A stretch of 64,000 bases of DNA, taken from the NCBI GenBank assembly GCA_963695675.1, contig CAVOGY010000005.1:1-64000 (forward strand), written 5' to 3'. The translations under genes and the position numbers were made by a program. Every line of letters begins with the position of its first letter. Positions within the stretch are counted from its first letter, which is position 1. Positions 10,377 through 20,035 of the stretch are shown here, piece after piece. This stretch comes from DASUPK01 sp963695675. Lineage in GTDB: Bacteria > Actinomycetota > Thermoleophilia > Solirubrobacterales > 70-9. The notes below the pieces were generated by a model, which did no database searches, was not told where the DNA came from, and saw nothing but the letters and a program-made list of their open reading frames with translations.

Positions 10377-11311
10377 GCGTCCGTCACCTTGATCGAAAAC
10401 GAGGCCTCGTAGCTGTCACCGGGCTGCAGCAGCTTCAGGTCCTGTCCGCTCACCAGCGTGTTGGTTGGTGCGGTCATCGGCTCGAAGGCGATCACGTCAT
10501 CGTCGTCCGGCGCGTAGACCTGCGCATAGGGGTAGCCCCGATCAAATGACACCTCGATTCGCCGCCCTCCTCCCGCGAGGGCGAAGGGTTGGACCGAGGC
10601 CGCGAACTCGTCGTCGAAGGTCCTCGACCCGAGCGGACCGGCAGCCACGTCCGCCGGCTCCAACTCGCCGGTGGGGAGCTCCTCGGAGTCGAGCACGACC
10701 CGCTCGCTCACCGGTATCTCGACCAGCCAGGCACTTCGCTCGACGCCGGGCAGGCGGAGATAGGGGTGGTACCCGAAGGCGATCGGCACCGGTATCTCGC
10801 CCGACGCGCGTACCGTCGTCGCGATGGTCAGCGTCTCATCCGAGATCCCGGCCTCGACCTGGAGCTGGTGGGGAAAAGGGAACACGGTCATCAGGTCCTC
10901 CCGGGCCGCGAAGTCGAAGGTGCTCACGAGACGCGGGCCCTCCGCGGCGTCCTCAAGCAGGTCGACACTCCAGCCCGCAGCGGCCGCGAGGAGGCCGTGG
11001 ATCGGCAGGCCCTTGGGACCCAGGGTGTACAGCTCGGGGTGTGTCCAAAGGTCGACCTCCTGTCCGGCCACCCAGAAATGCCTTCTCCCGACCCTGTTGG
11101 CCCAGGGGTGGAGCAGCGGTATCCCCATCGTCGAGCGATCCGCGATGTACGTCGCCAGACCGCCGCGCTGACCGAGCAGCTCCTCGCCGCGGTGCCGGAG
11201 CGAGCAGCCGACCATCCCGGCAGCGGGGACGAAGGCCGCCTCGATTCCGTCGGCGCCATCGCTCGCAAGAGTCAGCGCCGCGTACCCATCGACCTCGCGC
11301 TCACCGATCAT
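10373..11311 (-). CDS. galM: Aldose 1-epimerase (mutarotase) family protein
   Basis: 312 residues, intact. The GalM-like beta-sandwich family interconverts alpha and beta anomers of free sugars. Supporting features: GIPLLHPWANRVG (substrate-binding Asn/Arg region), LPIHGLLAAAAGW (catalytic His), IAFGYHPYLRLPG (second His) and a late acidic segment AFEPMTAPTNTL. The start overlaps the NDH-2 stop by 11 bases and its stop overlaps the cyclase start, so it is translated within the same operon. In this operon, which also has a glucose-releasing GH15 and a flavin sugar oxidase candidate, mutarotation of freed glucose is a sensible role. Confidence 0.85.
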   Translation of the reverse strand: MIGEREVDGYAALTLASDGADGIEAAFVPAAGMVGCSLRHRGEELLGQRGGLATYIADRSTMGIPLLHPWANRVGRRHFWVAGQEVDLWTHPELYTLGPKGLPIHGLLAAAAGWSVDLLEDAAEGPRLVSTFDFAAREDLMTVFPFPHQLQVEAGISDETLTIATTVRASGEIPVPIAFGYHPYLRLPGVERSAWLVEIPVSERVVLDSEELPTGELEPADVAAGPLGSRTFDDEFAASVQPFALAGGGRRIEVSFDRGYPYAQVYAPDDDDVIAFEPMTAPTNTLVSGQDLKLLQPGDSYEASFSIKVTDA

Positions 11312-12697
11312 CCAGGCGTTTCGCCCTTGGTCGCGCTTCGGCGCTGGCTGCTCCGTCGTCGGAGGCCAGCGAGAGCAAGAAGGGCCGTCCGCCCGCCTTC
11401 TCGATCGCGACGCGCGCGACGATCTGCTGCGCGGTGATCGTGCGCTCCGGCCGGCTGTTGCCGATGAAGGTGAACGCCCAGCGCGGGATGGTGGCCAGGC
11501 GGTTCCTGAAGCCGGTCAGGAACGCCAGGTGGATGAACAGCCACGCCATCCAGCCGAGGAAGCCGGACAGGCGGATGCCCTTGAAGCTGACCACGCCGCG
11601 AAAGCGGGAGATGGTCGCCGCGCTGCCGAGGTCCCGGTAGCGGAACGGCTTCGACTCCTCCCCGCGCAGACGGCGCTCGATCGTGTTCGAGGCGTGGAGT
11701 CCCTGCTGCATCGCTACCTCGGCCACGCCGGGGAGCTTGTCCAGGGACATCATGTCGCCGATCGCGAACACCTCGGGGTGCCCGGGCAGCGTGCAATCGG
11801 GGAGCACGCTGACGCGCCCGGCGCGGTCCACCTCGGCGCCGGTCGCCTCACCCAGCATCCGGGCGAGCGGGGAGGCCTGGACGCCGGCCGCCCAGATCTT
11901 GGTGCGCGCGGCGATCCGGCGCTCGTCGTCCCCCTGCTTGACGACCACGCCGGTTCGATCGACGTCGGTGACGATGCTCGACATGTGCAGCTCGATTCCG
12001 AGGCTCTCGAGCCCCTTCGCCGCCTTCGCCTGAGAGACGGTCGCCGAAGCGTCGCGAGCACCTCCTTGCCGCCGTCGAAGAGCAGGATTCGGGCGCTGCG
12101 CGGAGTCGATCCCCGCGAAGTCGTTCTTGAGGACGCGCCGCGAGAGCTCGGCGATCTGCCCCGCGATCTCCACGCCGGTCGGGCCGCCGCCGACCACCAC
12201 GAAGGTGAGCCACTCCCTCTGCTTCTCCGGGTCGTGTCTCGAGCTCGGCCATCTCGAAGGCGCCGAGGATCCGGCCGCGCAGCTCGAGAGCGTCGTTGAT
12301 CGTCTTCATGCCCGGCGCCCAGCGCGAGAACTCGTCGTGGCCGAAGTAGGACTGGCCGGAGCCGGCGGCCACGATCAGGCTGTCGTACGGGATCTCGATG
12401 GGGCTTCCGTCGGGGCGCGTCGCCGTCACCGTGCGAGCCTCAAGGTCGAAGCCAGACGACCTCGGCCAGCTCGACCTCGACATTCCGCTGGCGGCGCAGC
12501 ACGCTTCGGATCGGCGGGGCGATCTCGCCCTCCGAGAGGATCCCGGTGGCGAGCTGATAGAGCATCGGCTGGAAGAGGTGGTGGTTGTGGCGGTCCACCA
12601 GCGTCACCCGGACCGGGCCGCGACGCAGCCTGCGCGCGGCGAACAACCCTCCGAAACCTCCGCCCACGATCACGACTCGATGGGACTCGGAGGCCAT
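11301..12697 (-). CDS. ndh: Type II NADH:quinone oxidoreductase (NDH-2)
   Basis: Starts MASESHRVVIVGGGFGGLFAARRL (FAD GxGxxG) and continues HNHHLFQPMLYQLATG, a hallmark of NDH-2. The second nucleotide-binding glycine motif is VVVGGGPTGVEIAGQ and the flavin-end motif is FAIGDMM. The single-subunit enzyme passes electrons from NADH to quinone without pumping. The frame is broken several times by extra bases: near 12454, near 12237 and three more between about 12040 and 12100 that cancel out. The hydrophobic C-terminal part (GWMAWLFIHLAFLTGF) is the usual membrane anchor. It is 19 bases behind the GMC gene and overlaps galM. Confidence 0.88.
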
Positions 12698-12716
12698 CGT
12701 CAGTCCGTGCAGCCCC

Positions 12717-14268
12717 CTAGGCGCCCAGACGCTCGAGCAGGTGATCCCCCACCCGCAGACCGTTGGCCATCGCCGTGAGCGCCGGGTTGACGGCGCCGAT
12801 GCTCGGGAAGAAGCTGGTGTCCACGACGTAGAGGTTGTCGAGCTCGTGGGCCTTGCAGTTCGTGTCGAGCACCGAGTCGGCGGGATCGGTGCCGAAGCGG
12901 CAGGTCCCGGTCTGATGCGCGACCCCCGCCACCGGGATCTCGTTCTTCAGGTAGGCGTGATGTGGGAGAAGGTGGCCCTTGTGCATGCCGATGTCGCCGA
13001 GGATGGACTTGAGCTTGTCGTAGAGCTCCTTCTTCGGCTTCTCGTTGGAGTGGGAGTAGCTCAGCCTGATTGCCCCGTCGTCCGTGAGCGTCACCCGGTT
13101 GTCCGGCTTCGGCAGGTCCTCGGTCGAGAGCCAGAAGTCGACGGCGTGGTCGGCGATCTCCTCGAGGCTAAAGCCGGGGGCCAGCTTCGCGATCGATTTC
13201 TCGCCCCGGTACATCGGCAGCCTGGGACTTGCCGACCATCTGGATGTTGCCGAGCGGGTGATCGAACTCCTTCGAGGCGAAGTAGAAGTCATTGAGCCCG
13301 AGCGTCTTCTGGAAGACGGTCGGGTTTGGCTCCTTCGACAGGGCCAGGACGGCCTGGCTGTTGTGGAACATGTAGTTGCGGCCCACCTGGTCGGAGCCGT
13401 TCGCCAGGCCATTCGGATGCTTGTCGGTGGCGGAGGCGAGCAGCAGCTTGGCGGAGTTGGCCGCACCGCAGGAGACCGCGACGATGTCGGCTGAGTAGGT
13501 CTCCCGCTCGCCGTCGCGCTCGACCACGACCTCCGTCACCGCCTCACCACCGGCGTCGGTGTTGAGGGCGACCGCCTCTGAGTTGGTCAGCAGCGTGACG
13601 TTCGCGTGCTCGAGCGCCGGCCGCACCGCGATCACCTCGGCGTCGGACTTCCCGTGCACGAGGCAGGGCCAGCCATCCATCGCGTCGCAGCGGACGCAGG
13701 CGCTGTAGGGCATGTTCGCCTCGTCCAACATCACCCCGCAGGGAGCGTGGAAGGGCCGGTAGCCGGCGGCGGCGAGATCGTCCGAGAGCTGCTGGATGCG
13801 CGGCTCGTGGGAGACGGCCGGGAAGGGATAGGGAGCGCTTGCCGGGGGCTCCGTGGGGTCCTCGCCTCGAGCACCGTGCACCTGGTAGAGCTCCTCCGCC
13901 TGCGTGTAGTAGGGCTCCATCTCGTCGTAGGAGATGGGCCAGGCCGGCGAGACGCCATCCTCGTACTGGACCTCGCCGAAGTCCTCGGCGCGCAGGCGGT
14001 AGAGCGCCGCGCCGAACATCTTGGTCGCGCCGCCGACGAAGTAGTGCACCTGCGGGGCGAACTCCTTGTCCTTCTTGTCGTACCAGGTGTCCTCCGACTG
14101 GTAGCGGCCGTCGACGAAGACGTCCTCGGCCCGCCAGTTCTGCGGCTCGCGAGTCAGGAAGTCCCCTCGCTCCAGCAGAAGGATCTTCTTGCCGGAGCCG
14201 GCGAGCCTGTGGACGAGCGTCCCTCCCCCAGCCCCGCTGCCGATCACGATCACGTCGTAATCGCTCAT
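12717..14268 (-). CDS. GMC-family FAD oxidoreductase
   Basis: About 516 residues after removing one extra base near 13222 (GKS-RLPMYRGEKS). N-terminal dinucleotide fold DYDVIVIGSGAGGGTLVHRL, then HYFVGGATKMFGAALYR, CGAANSAKLLLAS and the C-terminal active-site block HQTGTCRFGTD...AVNPALTAMA with the family His and Asn. The family oxidises alcohols or sugars (glucose, gluconate, choline). No signal peptide is seen, so it is probably cytosolic. Start ATG overlaps the GH15 stop (ATGA). Neighbours supply glucose (GH15), anomer exchange (galM) and a quinone reductase (ndh), pointing to sugar oxidation; the substrate is not proven. Confidence 0.85.
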
Positions 14269-16133
14269 ACGTTGACTCCGAACTCCTTGAGACGCTCGCT
14301 CATGATGATTCGTCCCGCGGCCTCGATGAGGGCGAGGTGCGAGAAGGCCTGGGGGAAATTCCCCAGGAACCGGCCGGTGCTCGGGTCGAACTCCTCGGCG
14401 TAGAGGCCGAGCGGCGAGGCGATACGGAGCAGCCGGTCCATCAGGTCGCGGGCGCGCTGGTGCTCGTGGATGATCGCCAGACCCGAGACGAGCCAGAAGG
14501 AGCAGATCAGGAAGCTCCCCTCCTTGCCCGAGAGCCCGTCGTCGGTCTGGCCGGTGACGTACCGGAGCACGAAGCCGTCCTCGGTGAGGTCGTCCGCGAT
14601 CGCCAGCACGCTCTTGCGCATCACCTCGTCGTCGCCCGGCAGGAAGCCGAAGATTGCCGCCAGCAGGGTCGAGGCGTCGAGCGCGTCGGTGTCGTAGTGC
14701 TGGCGGAGGACGCCATCGCGGACGCCGTTTTCGAGGATGTCCTTGCGGATCTCCTCCGCGGTGGCGCTCCACTCGGCCTGCAGATCGGAGTCGCCGCGGA
14801 TGTGCGCGAGCTGCGAGGCCCGGTCCATGGCGACCCAGCACATCAGCTTGGATGAGACGTAGTGCTGCGGCTTGCCGCGCGCCTCCCAGATCCCCTGGTC
14901 CGGCTTCTTCCAGACCTTCGTCGCGCAGTCGGCCTGCGCCTGGACGACGGGCCACAGTCTTCGCGGCAGGCGCTGGCTGCGGTTGGTGTGGAGCAGGATC
15001 GAGTCGAGAGCGGCACCGAAGACGTCGTTCTGTCGCTGGTCGAAGGCCCCGTTGCCCACCCGCACGGGAGACGCCCCCGCGTAACCGGAGAGGTCGTCCC
15101 TGGTCGACTCGGTCAGATCCCGACGGCCGTCGATCCCGTACATGATCTGCAGCCCCCCATCCTCGTTCGGCTCGAGGTCGCCGATGAACTGCATGAACTC
15201 GTTGGCCTCCCAGTCCAGGTCCAGGTAGTGCAGCGCCTGGAGCGTGAAGGTCGAGTCCCTGATCCAGGTGAACCGGTAGTCCCAGTTGCGCTCCCCACCC
15301 GGCGTCTCCGGCAGCGAGGTCGTCAGGGCGGCGACGGTGGCGCCCGTCGGCATGTAGGTGAGCCCCTTGATGGCGAGGGCGGAGCGCTGGATCGCCCCCC
15401 TGAAGCGGTGATCCGGCATGCGGGCCTTGGAGATCCAGGTGCGCCAGTAGTTGGCGGTCTCGCTCATGCGTGCGTTGGCCTCGTCGATGTCCTCAGGCGA
15501 GGCGAGCTCCTCTGCCCAGGAGAGCGAGCAGAACGCCTGCTCTCCCTTCTGGAGCGTGTGCCGCGCCCGCGCCGCTTCGGCTTCCGCCCCCAGCGGGATG
15601 CTGCTGCGCAGCCTGACCGTCAGTCCCGCTCCGCTCGCGTCGGCGGTGTGTGGTCCCTGCAGCGACCAGTCGGCCGGTACCCGTCCGTAATCGAAGTCCG
15701 GCTCGCAGTGCAGTTCCATGTCGACCGAGCCCTCCATGCAGAGCACGGTTCGCACGAGCATGTGATGGGCGTCCTCGTCGGCGGGCGCGCGCGTGTGTGG
15801 GGTGATCTCGTCCTGATGTTGGGTCGGGCCGATCGTCAGCGCGTCTCGCACCATCGCCCAGCCGGTCGGCGTGTGCCAGGTGGTGTTGAGGATGTTGGTG
15901 CCGGGCTCGTAGATCCGGCTGCTCGGCACGTTGATCCCGAAGGGGCCGAAGCGGAACGAGCCGGCCTCCCGGTCGAGCAGCGTGCCGAAGATGCTGGGCG
16001 AGTCGAATCGCGGAACGCAGAGCCAGCCGATCCCACCGTCCGGGGCCACCAGGGCGCCGGTGTGGCAGTTGGAGATGAAGGCGTAGTCCGCAATCGGCGG
16101 GAACGGCGACGGCATCGCGGCGCTCTGGGGCAT
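14265..16133 (-). CDS. Glycoside hydrolase family 15 protein (glucoamylase/trehalase type)
   Basis: 622 residues from ATG 16133. The bacterial GH15 layout is present: N-terminal beta-sandwich (PPIADYAFISNCHTGALV, GIGWLCVPRFDSPSIF) and an (alpha/alpha)6 barrel with RNWDYRFTWIRDSTFTL and WEARGKPQHYVSSKLMCWVAMDRA. Members release glucose from maltodextrins or, in mycobacterial relatives, trehalose. No signal peptide, so it acts on internal sugar. All three reading frames stay open across its apparent start, and zwf has no stop before it. Removing one A next to the ATG makes one continuous Zwf-GH15 polypeptide, so this may be the C-terminal half of a fusion. Confidence 0.9.
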   Translation of the reverse strand: MPQSAAMPSPFPPIADYAFISNCHTGALVAPDGGIGWLCVPRFDSPSIFGTLLDREAGSFRFGPFGINVPSSRIYEPGTNILNTTWHTPTGWAMVRDALTIGPTQHQDEITPHTRAPADEDAHHMLVRTVLCMEGSVDMELHCEPDFDYGRVPADWSLQGPHTADASGAGLTVRLRSSIPLGAEAEAARARHTLQKGEQAFCSLSWAEELASPEDIDEANARMSETANYWRTWISKARMPDHRFRGAIQRSALAIKGLTYMPTGATVAALTTSLPETPGGERNWDYRFTWIRDSTFTLQALHYLDLDWEANEFMQFIGDLEPNEDGGLQIMYGIDGRRDLTESTRDDLSGYAGASPVRVGNGAFDQRQNDVFGAALDSILLHTNRSQRLPRRLWPVVQAQADCATKVWKKPDQGIWEARGKPQHYVSSKLMCWVAMDRASQLAHIRGDSDLQAEWSATAEEIRKDILENGVRDGVLRQHYDTDALDASTLLAAIFGFLPGDDEVMRKSVLAIADDLTEDGFVLRYVTGQTDDGLSGKEGSFLICSFWLVSGLAIIHEHQRARDLMDRLLRIASPLGLYAEEFDPSTGRFLGNFPQAFSHLALIEAAGRIIMSERLKEFGVNV

Positions 16134-17730
16134 TCGTCTTCTCCTTGGCGGCCGCGGGCGCCTTGCCGTCTCCGCTCGCCGCCGCCTTGCCGCTGGAGCG
16201 GGTCTTTCCGGCGCTCTTCTGCTTCGCGGGACTCATGACCCGGTCCACGGCTCGTGCCAGCCGCCGTAGTCCTTCGACCAGCCTGTCGGCGGCCTTGGGT
16301 CCCCAGGTACCCGGTTTGTACGGGAGGACCCTCGGGGGCTTCTCGAGCAGCGGGTCGCAGACCCGCCAGGTCTCCTCGATGCTGTCCTGCCGTTTGAAGC
16401 GCGTGCTGTCGCCGACCATCGCGGCGTGCAGGAGGACCTCGTATGGGGTCGGGCCCTCGCCGCCCTCCTGGGCGAACTCCATGTCGAGGTTGATCTGCTC
16501 GGGTCTGGTTTCGTCACTGCGCTGTGCGTCGACCAGCAGACGAATCCCGGTGGTCGGGTGGAGCCTGACGACGAGCTGGTCGGGCTCGGGCCGCCGCCGG
16601 CTGTTCGCGCTGTAGCCGAGGCGCGGCGGCTCCTTGAAGATCAGCCTGAGCTCCCACTGCTCCACCGGGAGTTCCTTCCCCGTCCGGATGAAGAACGGGA
16701 CTCCGGTCCAGCGCCAGTTGTCGATCTCGAAGCGCATCGCCGCAAAGGTCTCCGTCTTCGAGTCCTTCGCGACCCCCTTGATCTTCCGGTAGCCCTCGTA
16801 CTGCCCTCGCACGTACTGCTTCGGGTCGGCCTTCGGCATCGCCGAGAAGACGCCGAACATCGCGTCCTTCAACGCCCGGGCGTCGCGGCTGGCGGGCGGC
16901 TCCATCGCGGCCACCGCAACCACCTGCATCAGGTGGTTGACCACCACGTCCCGGAGGGCGCCAACGGGGTCGTAGAAGCTGCCACGGTCGGAGACTCCGA
17001 AGTCCTCCGCCATCGTGATCTGGACGCAGTCGATGCTGTTGCGGTCCCAGACGGGCTCGAACATCGCGTTCGCGAATCGCAGATAGAGAATCTCGGCCAG
17101 GCCCATCACGCCGAGGAAGTGGTCGATCCGGTAGAGCTGGTCCTCACGGATGTACTGATGGATCTCCGCGGCAAGCTCGCGGGCGGAGGCGAGGTCGTGG
17201 CCGAAGGGCTTCTCGACCACCACCCTCGCGTTCTCGGTCAGACCGGCCTCGGAGAGCCCCTTGATCGTCATCCCGAAGAGGGAGGGCGGGATCTCCAGAT
17301 AGAAGACCGGGGTCCTCGCTCCCTTGATGTGGGCGGCGAGGCGCTCGTAGGTGTCGGCCTCGGAGAAGTCGCCCTGGACGTAGGAGAGGCGTTTCGCCAG
17401 GCGGTTGAAGATCTTCGGGTCGGGCTTCTTCCCGGACGAGGTCTCGATCGCCTTGCGGGCGTGCTCACGAAGGTCCTTCTCCGACCAGTCGTCGAAGGCG
17501 ACGCCGACGATCGGGCAGTTGAGCAGGCCCCGGGCCTCGAGCCGGTAGAGCGAGTTGAAGGTCATCACCTTGGCCAGATCGCCGGTGATGCCGAAGCTGA
17601 CGAAGACGTCGGCGGGGCGCTGCCCGTCGGCGGTCTTCCTGCTCGCCGCCTTCCTCCGTTGTCTGGTTGCTGTCGCCAATGTGGATACCGGTGCTCGGCC
17701 GAGGCTCGATCCTGCTCCGACCCCCATCAT
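16134..17730 (-). CDS. zwf: Glucose-6-phosphate dehydrogenase, possibly fused to GH15
   Basis: Oxidises glucose 6-phosphate to 6-phosphogluconolactone with NADP+. Seen: FVSFGITGDLAKVM (nucleotide loop), VVVEKPFGHDL, REDQLYRIDHFLG (catalytic RIDHxLG motif) and WTGVPFFIRTGKELP. The body of about 500 residues is followed by a Lys/Ala/Ser tail (SPAKQKSAGKTRSSGKAAAS) and then no stop codon for a further 210 codons in this frame, inside the GH15 gene. The start is ambiguous: ATG 17730 has no clear ribosome binding site, and TTG near 17680 is an alternative. A perfect motif P palindrome ends the promoter 7 bases upstream of ATG 17730. First gene of the operon. Confidence 0.88.
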
Positions 17731-17736
17731 GCAGCA

Positions 17737-17753
17737 TCACCCGCTTTGGGTGA
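17737..17753. promoter_or_regulatory. Palindromic regulatory site (motif P, copy 4, perfect)
   Basis: TCACCC-GCTTT-GGGTGA, a perfect inverted repeat 7 bases from the first zwf ATG and 112 bases upstream of the divergent SHOCT gene. Confidence 0.6.
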
Positions 17754-17783
17754 AATTGAGTTGTGAACAGAGCTTTCACGATT

Positions 17784-17800
17784 TCACCCTGTTTGAGTGA
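17784..17800. promoter_or_regulatory. Palindromic regulatory site (motif P, copy 5)
   Basis: TCACCC-TGTTT-GAGTGA, 47 bases from copy 4 and 65 bases upstream of the SHOCT gene start at 17865. The 372/448 pair in the other SHOCT promoter has the same divergent arrangement. Confidence 0.55.
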
Positions 17801-17864
17801 TGCGGGCGAGGCGGCTCTGCGGTTGGATCGGAAGCCCAGAAGGATTCGGAATGAAAGGAAGATC

Positions 17865-18137
17865 ATGCCCTTGGTGAGGAGAAGGCCGCTGGTGCGGGCC
17901 GCGATGGTCGGGGGCGCCGGCTACGCCGCGGGAAAACGCCGAGCTCGGACGCAGGAGCAGGAGGGCCAGCAAGCCGCCCCGCCCCCGCCGCAACAAGCCC
18001 AGGAGTCCGCTCAGGGCGGAGGCGGAGGCATGTCGGAGATGGATCGAATCGACGCGCTCAAGAAGCTCGGCGAGCTGCACGACTCGGGAGTCCTGACCGA
18101 CGAGCAATTCGAGGCCGAGAAGGAGAAGCTGATCTAA
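17865..18137 (+). CDS. SHOCT-domain protein
   Basis: ATG 17865 preceded by AAAGGAAG. 90 residues: basic start MPLVRRRPLVRAAMVGGAGYAAGKRR, a Gln/Pro-rich linker and a C-terminal SHOCT motif (IDALKKLGELHDSGVLTDEQ). Closely similar in layout to the gene at 1-296. The stop codon abuts the next ATG at 18138, so it forms a transcription unit with the DUF6325 gene. SHOCT proteins have no defined reaction. Shared palindromes suggest co-regulation with zwf and the first SHOCT gene. Confidence 0.8.
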   Translation: MPLVRRRPLVRAAMVGGAGYAAGKRRARTQEQEGQQAAPPPPQQAQESAQGGGGGMSEMDRIDALKKLGELHDSGVLTDEQFEAEKEKLI

Positions 18138-18641
18138 ATGGAATTCGGACCTGTTCAGATGCTGGTGGTGGGCTTCGAGAACGGCAAGTTCTCGGGCGAG
18201 ATACTCGCCGAGTTGCGGCGCCTTCGGGAGCACGACATCGTCCGTCTGATCGATCTGCTTTTCGTCGCCAAGGACGAGAGCGGGGAGATCGAGGCGATCG
18301 AGCACAGCGACCTTGCAGATGACGAGGCCGAGGCGTTCGGGGCCCTTGCGGGCGCCCTGGTTGGCATGGGAGCCGCCGGAGTGGAGGGAGCCGAAGCCGG
18401 TGCCGCGCGGGGCGCGGCCGCCGTGGATGAGAGGGGTTCGGTCATGGATCCGGACGACGTCTGGTACGTGGCCGATGCCATCCCGCCCGGAACCTCAGCC
18501 GGCATCGCCCTGCTCGAGCATCGCTGGGCGATCCCGCTGAGGGACGCGATCGAGCGTGCCGGCGGCAATGCCCTGGTGGACACCTGGATCCACCCCCAGG
18601 ATCTCGTCGCAGCAGGCGCCGAAGCCGCTCGTAAGGGCTGA
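18138..18641 (+). CDS. DUF6325 family protein
   Basis: 167 residues starting directly after the SHOCT stop. It has the typical opening GPVQMLVVGFENGKFSGEIL..L, then RLIDLLFVAKDESGEI and a Gly/Ala-rich middle (GALAGALVGMGAAG), ending with EHRWAIPLRDAIERAGG. This pattern is common in actinobacterial stress-associated proteins near SHOCT genes (DUF1269/DUF6325 group). Soluble, with a glycine-rich segment that could touch membranes. No reaction is known. Translational coupling to the SHOCT gene suggests that the two act together. Confidence 0.75.
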   Translation: MEFGPVQMLVVGFENGKFSGEILAELRRLREHDIVRLIDLLFVAKDESGEIEAIEHSDLADDEAEAFGALAGALVGMGAAGVEGAEAGAARGAAAVDERGSVMDPDDVWYVADAIPPGTSAGIALLEHRWAIPLRDAIERAGGNALVDTWIHPQDLVAAGAEAARKG

Positions 18642-18668
18642 GCTTCCCCGGAGCTGACCCGGGACACG

Positions 18669-19988
18669 ATGTCCCCCACGACCGGCCAGCGCGCGTCCGC
18701 GATCGCAGCCCTGGTGCTGCTGCTCGCCGTTGTGACCTTGGCCCTCTTGATCGTCGTGGAGGACTTCCCGAGCAACCTGGTTGTGCTCGGATGCATTGCC
18801 GTCGCACTCGCGGCGGCCTGGTACGGGCTGTTGCGCCGCGGTGCTGCCCGCCTGCTCGGGCTCATCCTCGCGCTCGTCGCCCTGGCGGCGGCGGTCGTGA
18901 TTCTGATCGTCAACGGCGATCACATCGCCGAGGGGGTTCTGATCGTCGCCGGCGTAGCCGCCGCCATCGCCGCGGCAAAGGCAGCATTCCTGCAGCGGGT
19001 GGCTCTGCCCTCGGCGCCGGCGCCCGCTCATCCGGTGCTGCTCTACAACCCGAAGTCGGGAGGGGGCAAGGCGGAGCGCTTCTCCCTGGCGGAGGAGGCG
19101 CGCAGCCGGGGGATCACCCCGGTGGAGCTGACACCCGGAGCCGACCTCGCGCAGCTGGTGCGGGACGCCGTCGCGAACGGCGCCGACGCCCTGGCGATGG
19201 CCGGTGGCGACGGGTCTCAGGCTGTCGTCGCCGCGATCGCCTCGGAGTTGGACCTGCCGTACGCATGTATCCCCGCCGGGACAAGGAACCACTTCGCACT
19301 CGATCTGGGTGTGGACCGCGACGACGTCGTCGGCGCCCTCGACGCGTTCGTTGACGGCGGTGAGCGGCGGGTGGACCTGGCCGAGGTCAATGGCCGCGTC
19401 TTCGTCAACAACGTCTCGCTGGGCCTCTACGCCGAGGCCGTCCAGCGTCCCGGCTACCGCGAGGCGAAGCTGCGCACCCTGCTCGACACGGTCCCGGACG
19501 TGATGGGCCCGAATAGCGCCGGACTCGACCTTGCCTGGACGGGGCCCGGAGGTCACGAGCACCAATCCGGGGCGGCCGTGCTCGTCTCGAACAACCGGTA
19601 CCGACTCGGCAGGGCCGTGGGTTCCGGCACCCGCCCACGGATCGATGACGGGCTCCTGGGGGTTACGGTTGCGTCCGCTCCGACCGGCCGCGGATCGCAG
19701 GCGCTTGCGCAACGGCCGTGGCGCGAGTGGTCGGCGCCGGAGTTCGAGGTCGACTCGGGCCGTCCCGTGCCCGCCGGCGTGGACGGCGAGGCGATGACGC
19801 TCCAGCCGCCGCTCCGCTTCAGGATCCGACCCGGGGCGCTCACGGTGCGGATCGCCCGTGCCCATCCGGGGGCCTCGCCCTCGGCTGCGATTCCGGAGCG
19901 CCTCTGGGACGGCGTCCGCGCCCTTGTTGGCGTGGCAGCGGGCCGATCGCCCGTGGCCACAGAGGGCCCGGCCACCGTACCCGCTTGA
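18669..19988 (+). CDS. Membrane-anchored diacylglycerol/lipid kinase family protein
   Basis: 439 residues. Residues 1-105 carry three to four hydrophobic helices; the rest is a DagK/NAD-kinase-like fold with NPKSGGGKAE, the nucleotide loop MAGGDGSQAVV and the conserved PAGTRNHFALDLG. The family phosphorylates diacylglycerol or related lipids using ATP at the membrane. It lies 27 bases after the DUF6325 gene on the same strand and is followed, after a mini-gene, by a PAP2 phosphatase that could reverse the reaction. The exact lipid substrate cannot be read from sequence. Confidence 0.85.
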   Translation: MSPTTGQRASAIAALVLLLAVVTLALLIVVEDFPSNLVVLGCIAVALAAAWYGLLRRGAARLLGLILALVALAAAVVILIVNGDHIAEGVLIVAGVAAAIAAAKAAFLQRVALPSAPAPAHPVLLYNPKSGGGKAERFSLAEEARSRGITPVELTPGADLAQLVRDAVANGADALAMAGGDGSQAVVAAIASELDLPYACIPAGTRNHFALDLGVDRDDVVGALDAFVDGGERRVDLAEVNGRVFVNNVSLGLYAEAVQRPGYREAKLRTLLDTVPDVMGPNSAGLDLAWTGPGGHEHQSGAAVLVSNNRYRLGRAVGSGTRPRIDDGLLGVTVASAPTGRGSQALAQRPWREWSAPEFEVDSGRPVPAGVDGEAMTLQPPLRFRIRPGALTVRIARAHPGASPSAAIPERLWDGVRALVGVAAGRSPVATEGPATVPA

Positions 19989-20035
19989 GTTGCGCATAGA
20001 CCAACGCACGGAACCCAAGACGAGAAGGAGGAACG

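Noticed and set aside
17737..17800. Motif P copies as transcription terminators
   Set aside because: Arms of only 6 bases, no T-run, and they lie upstream of genes rather than after them.
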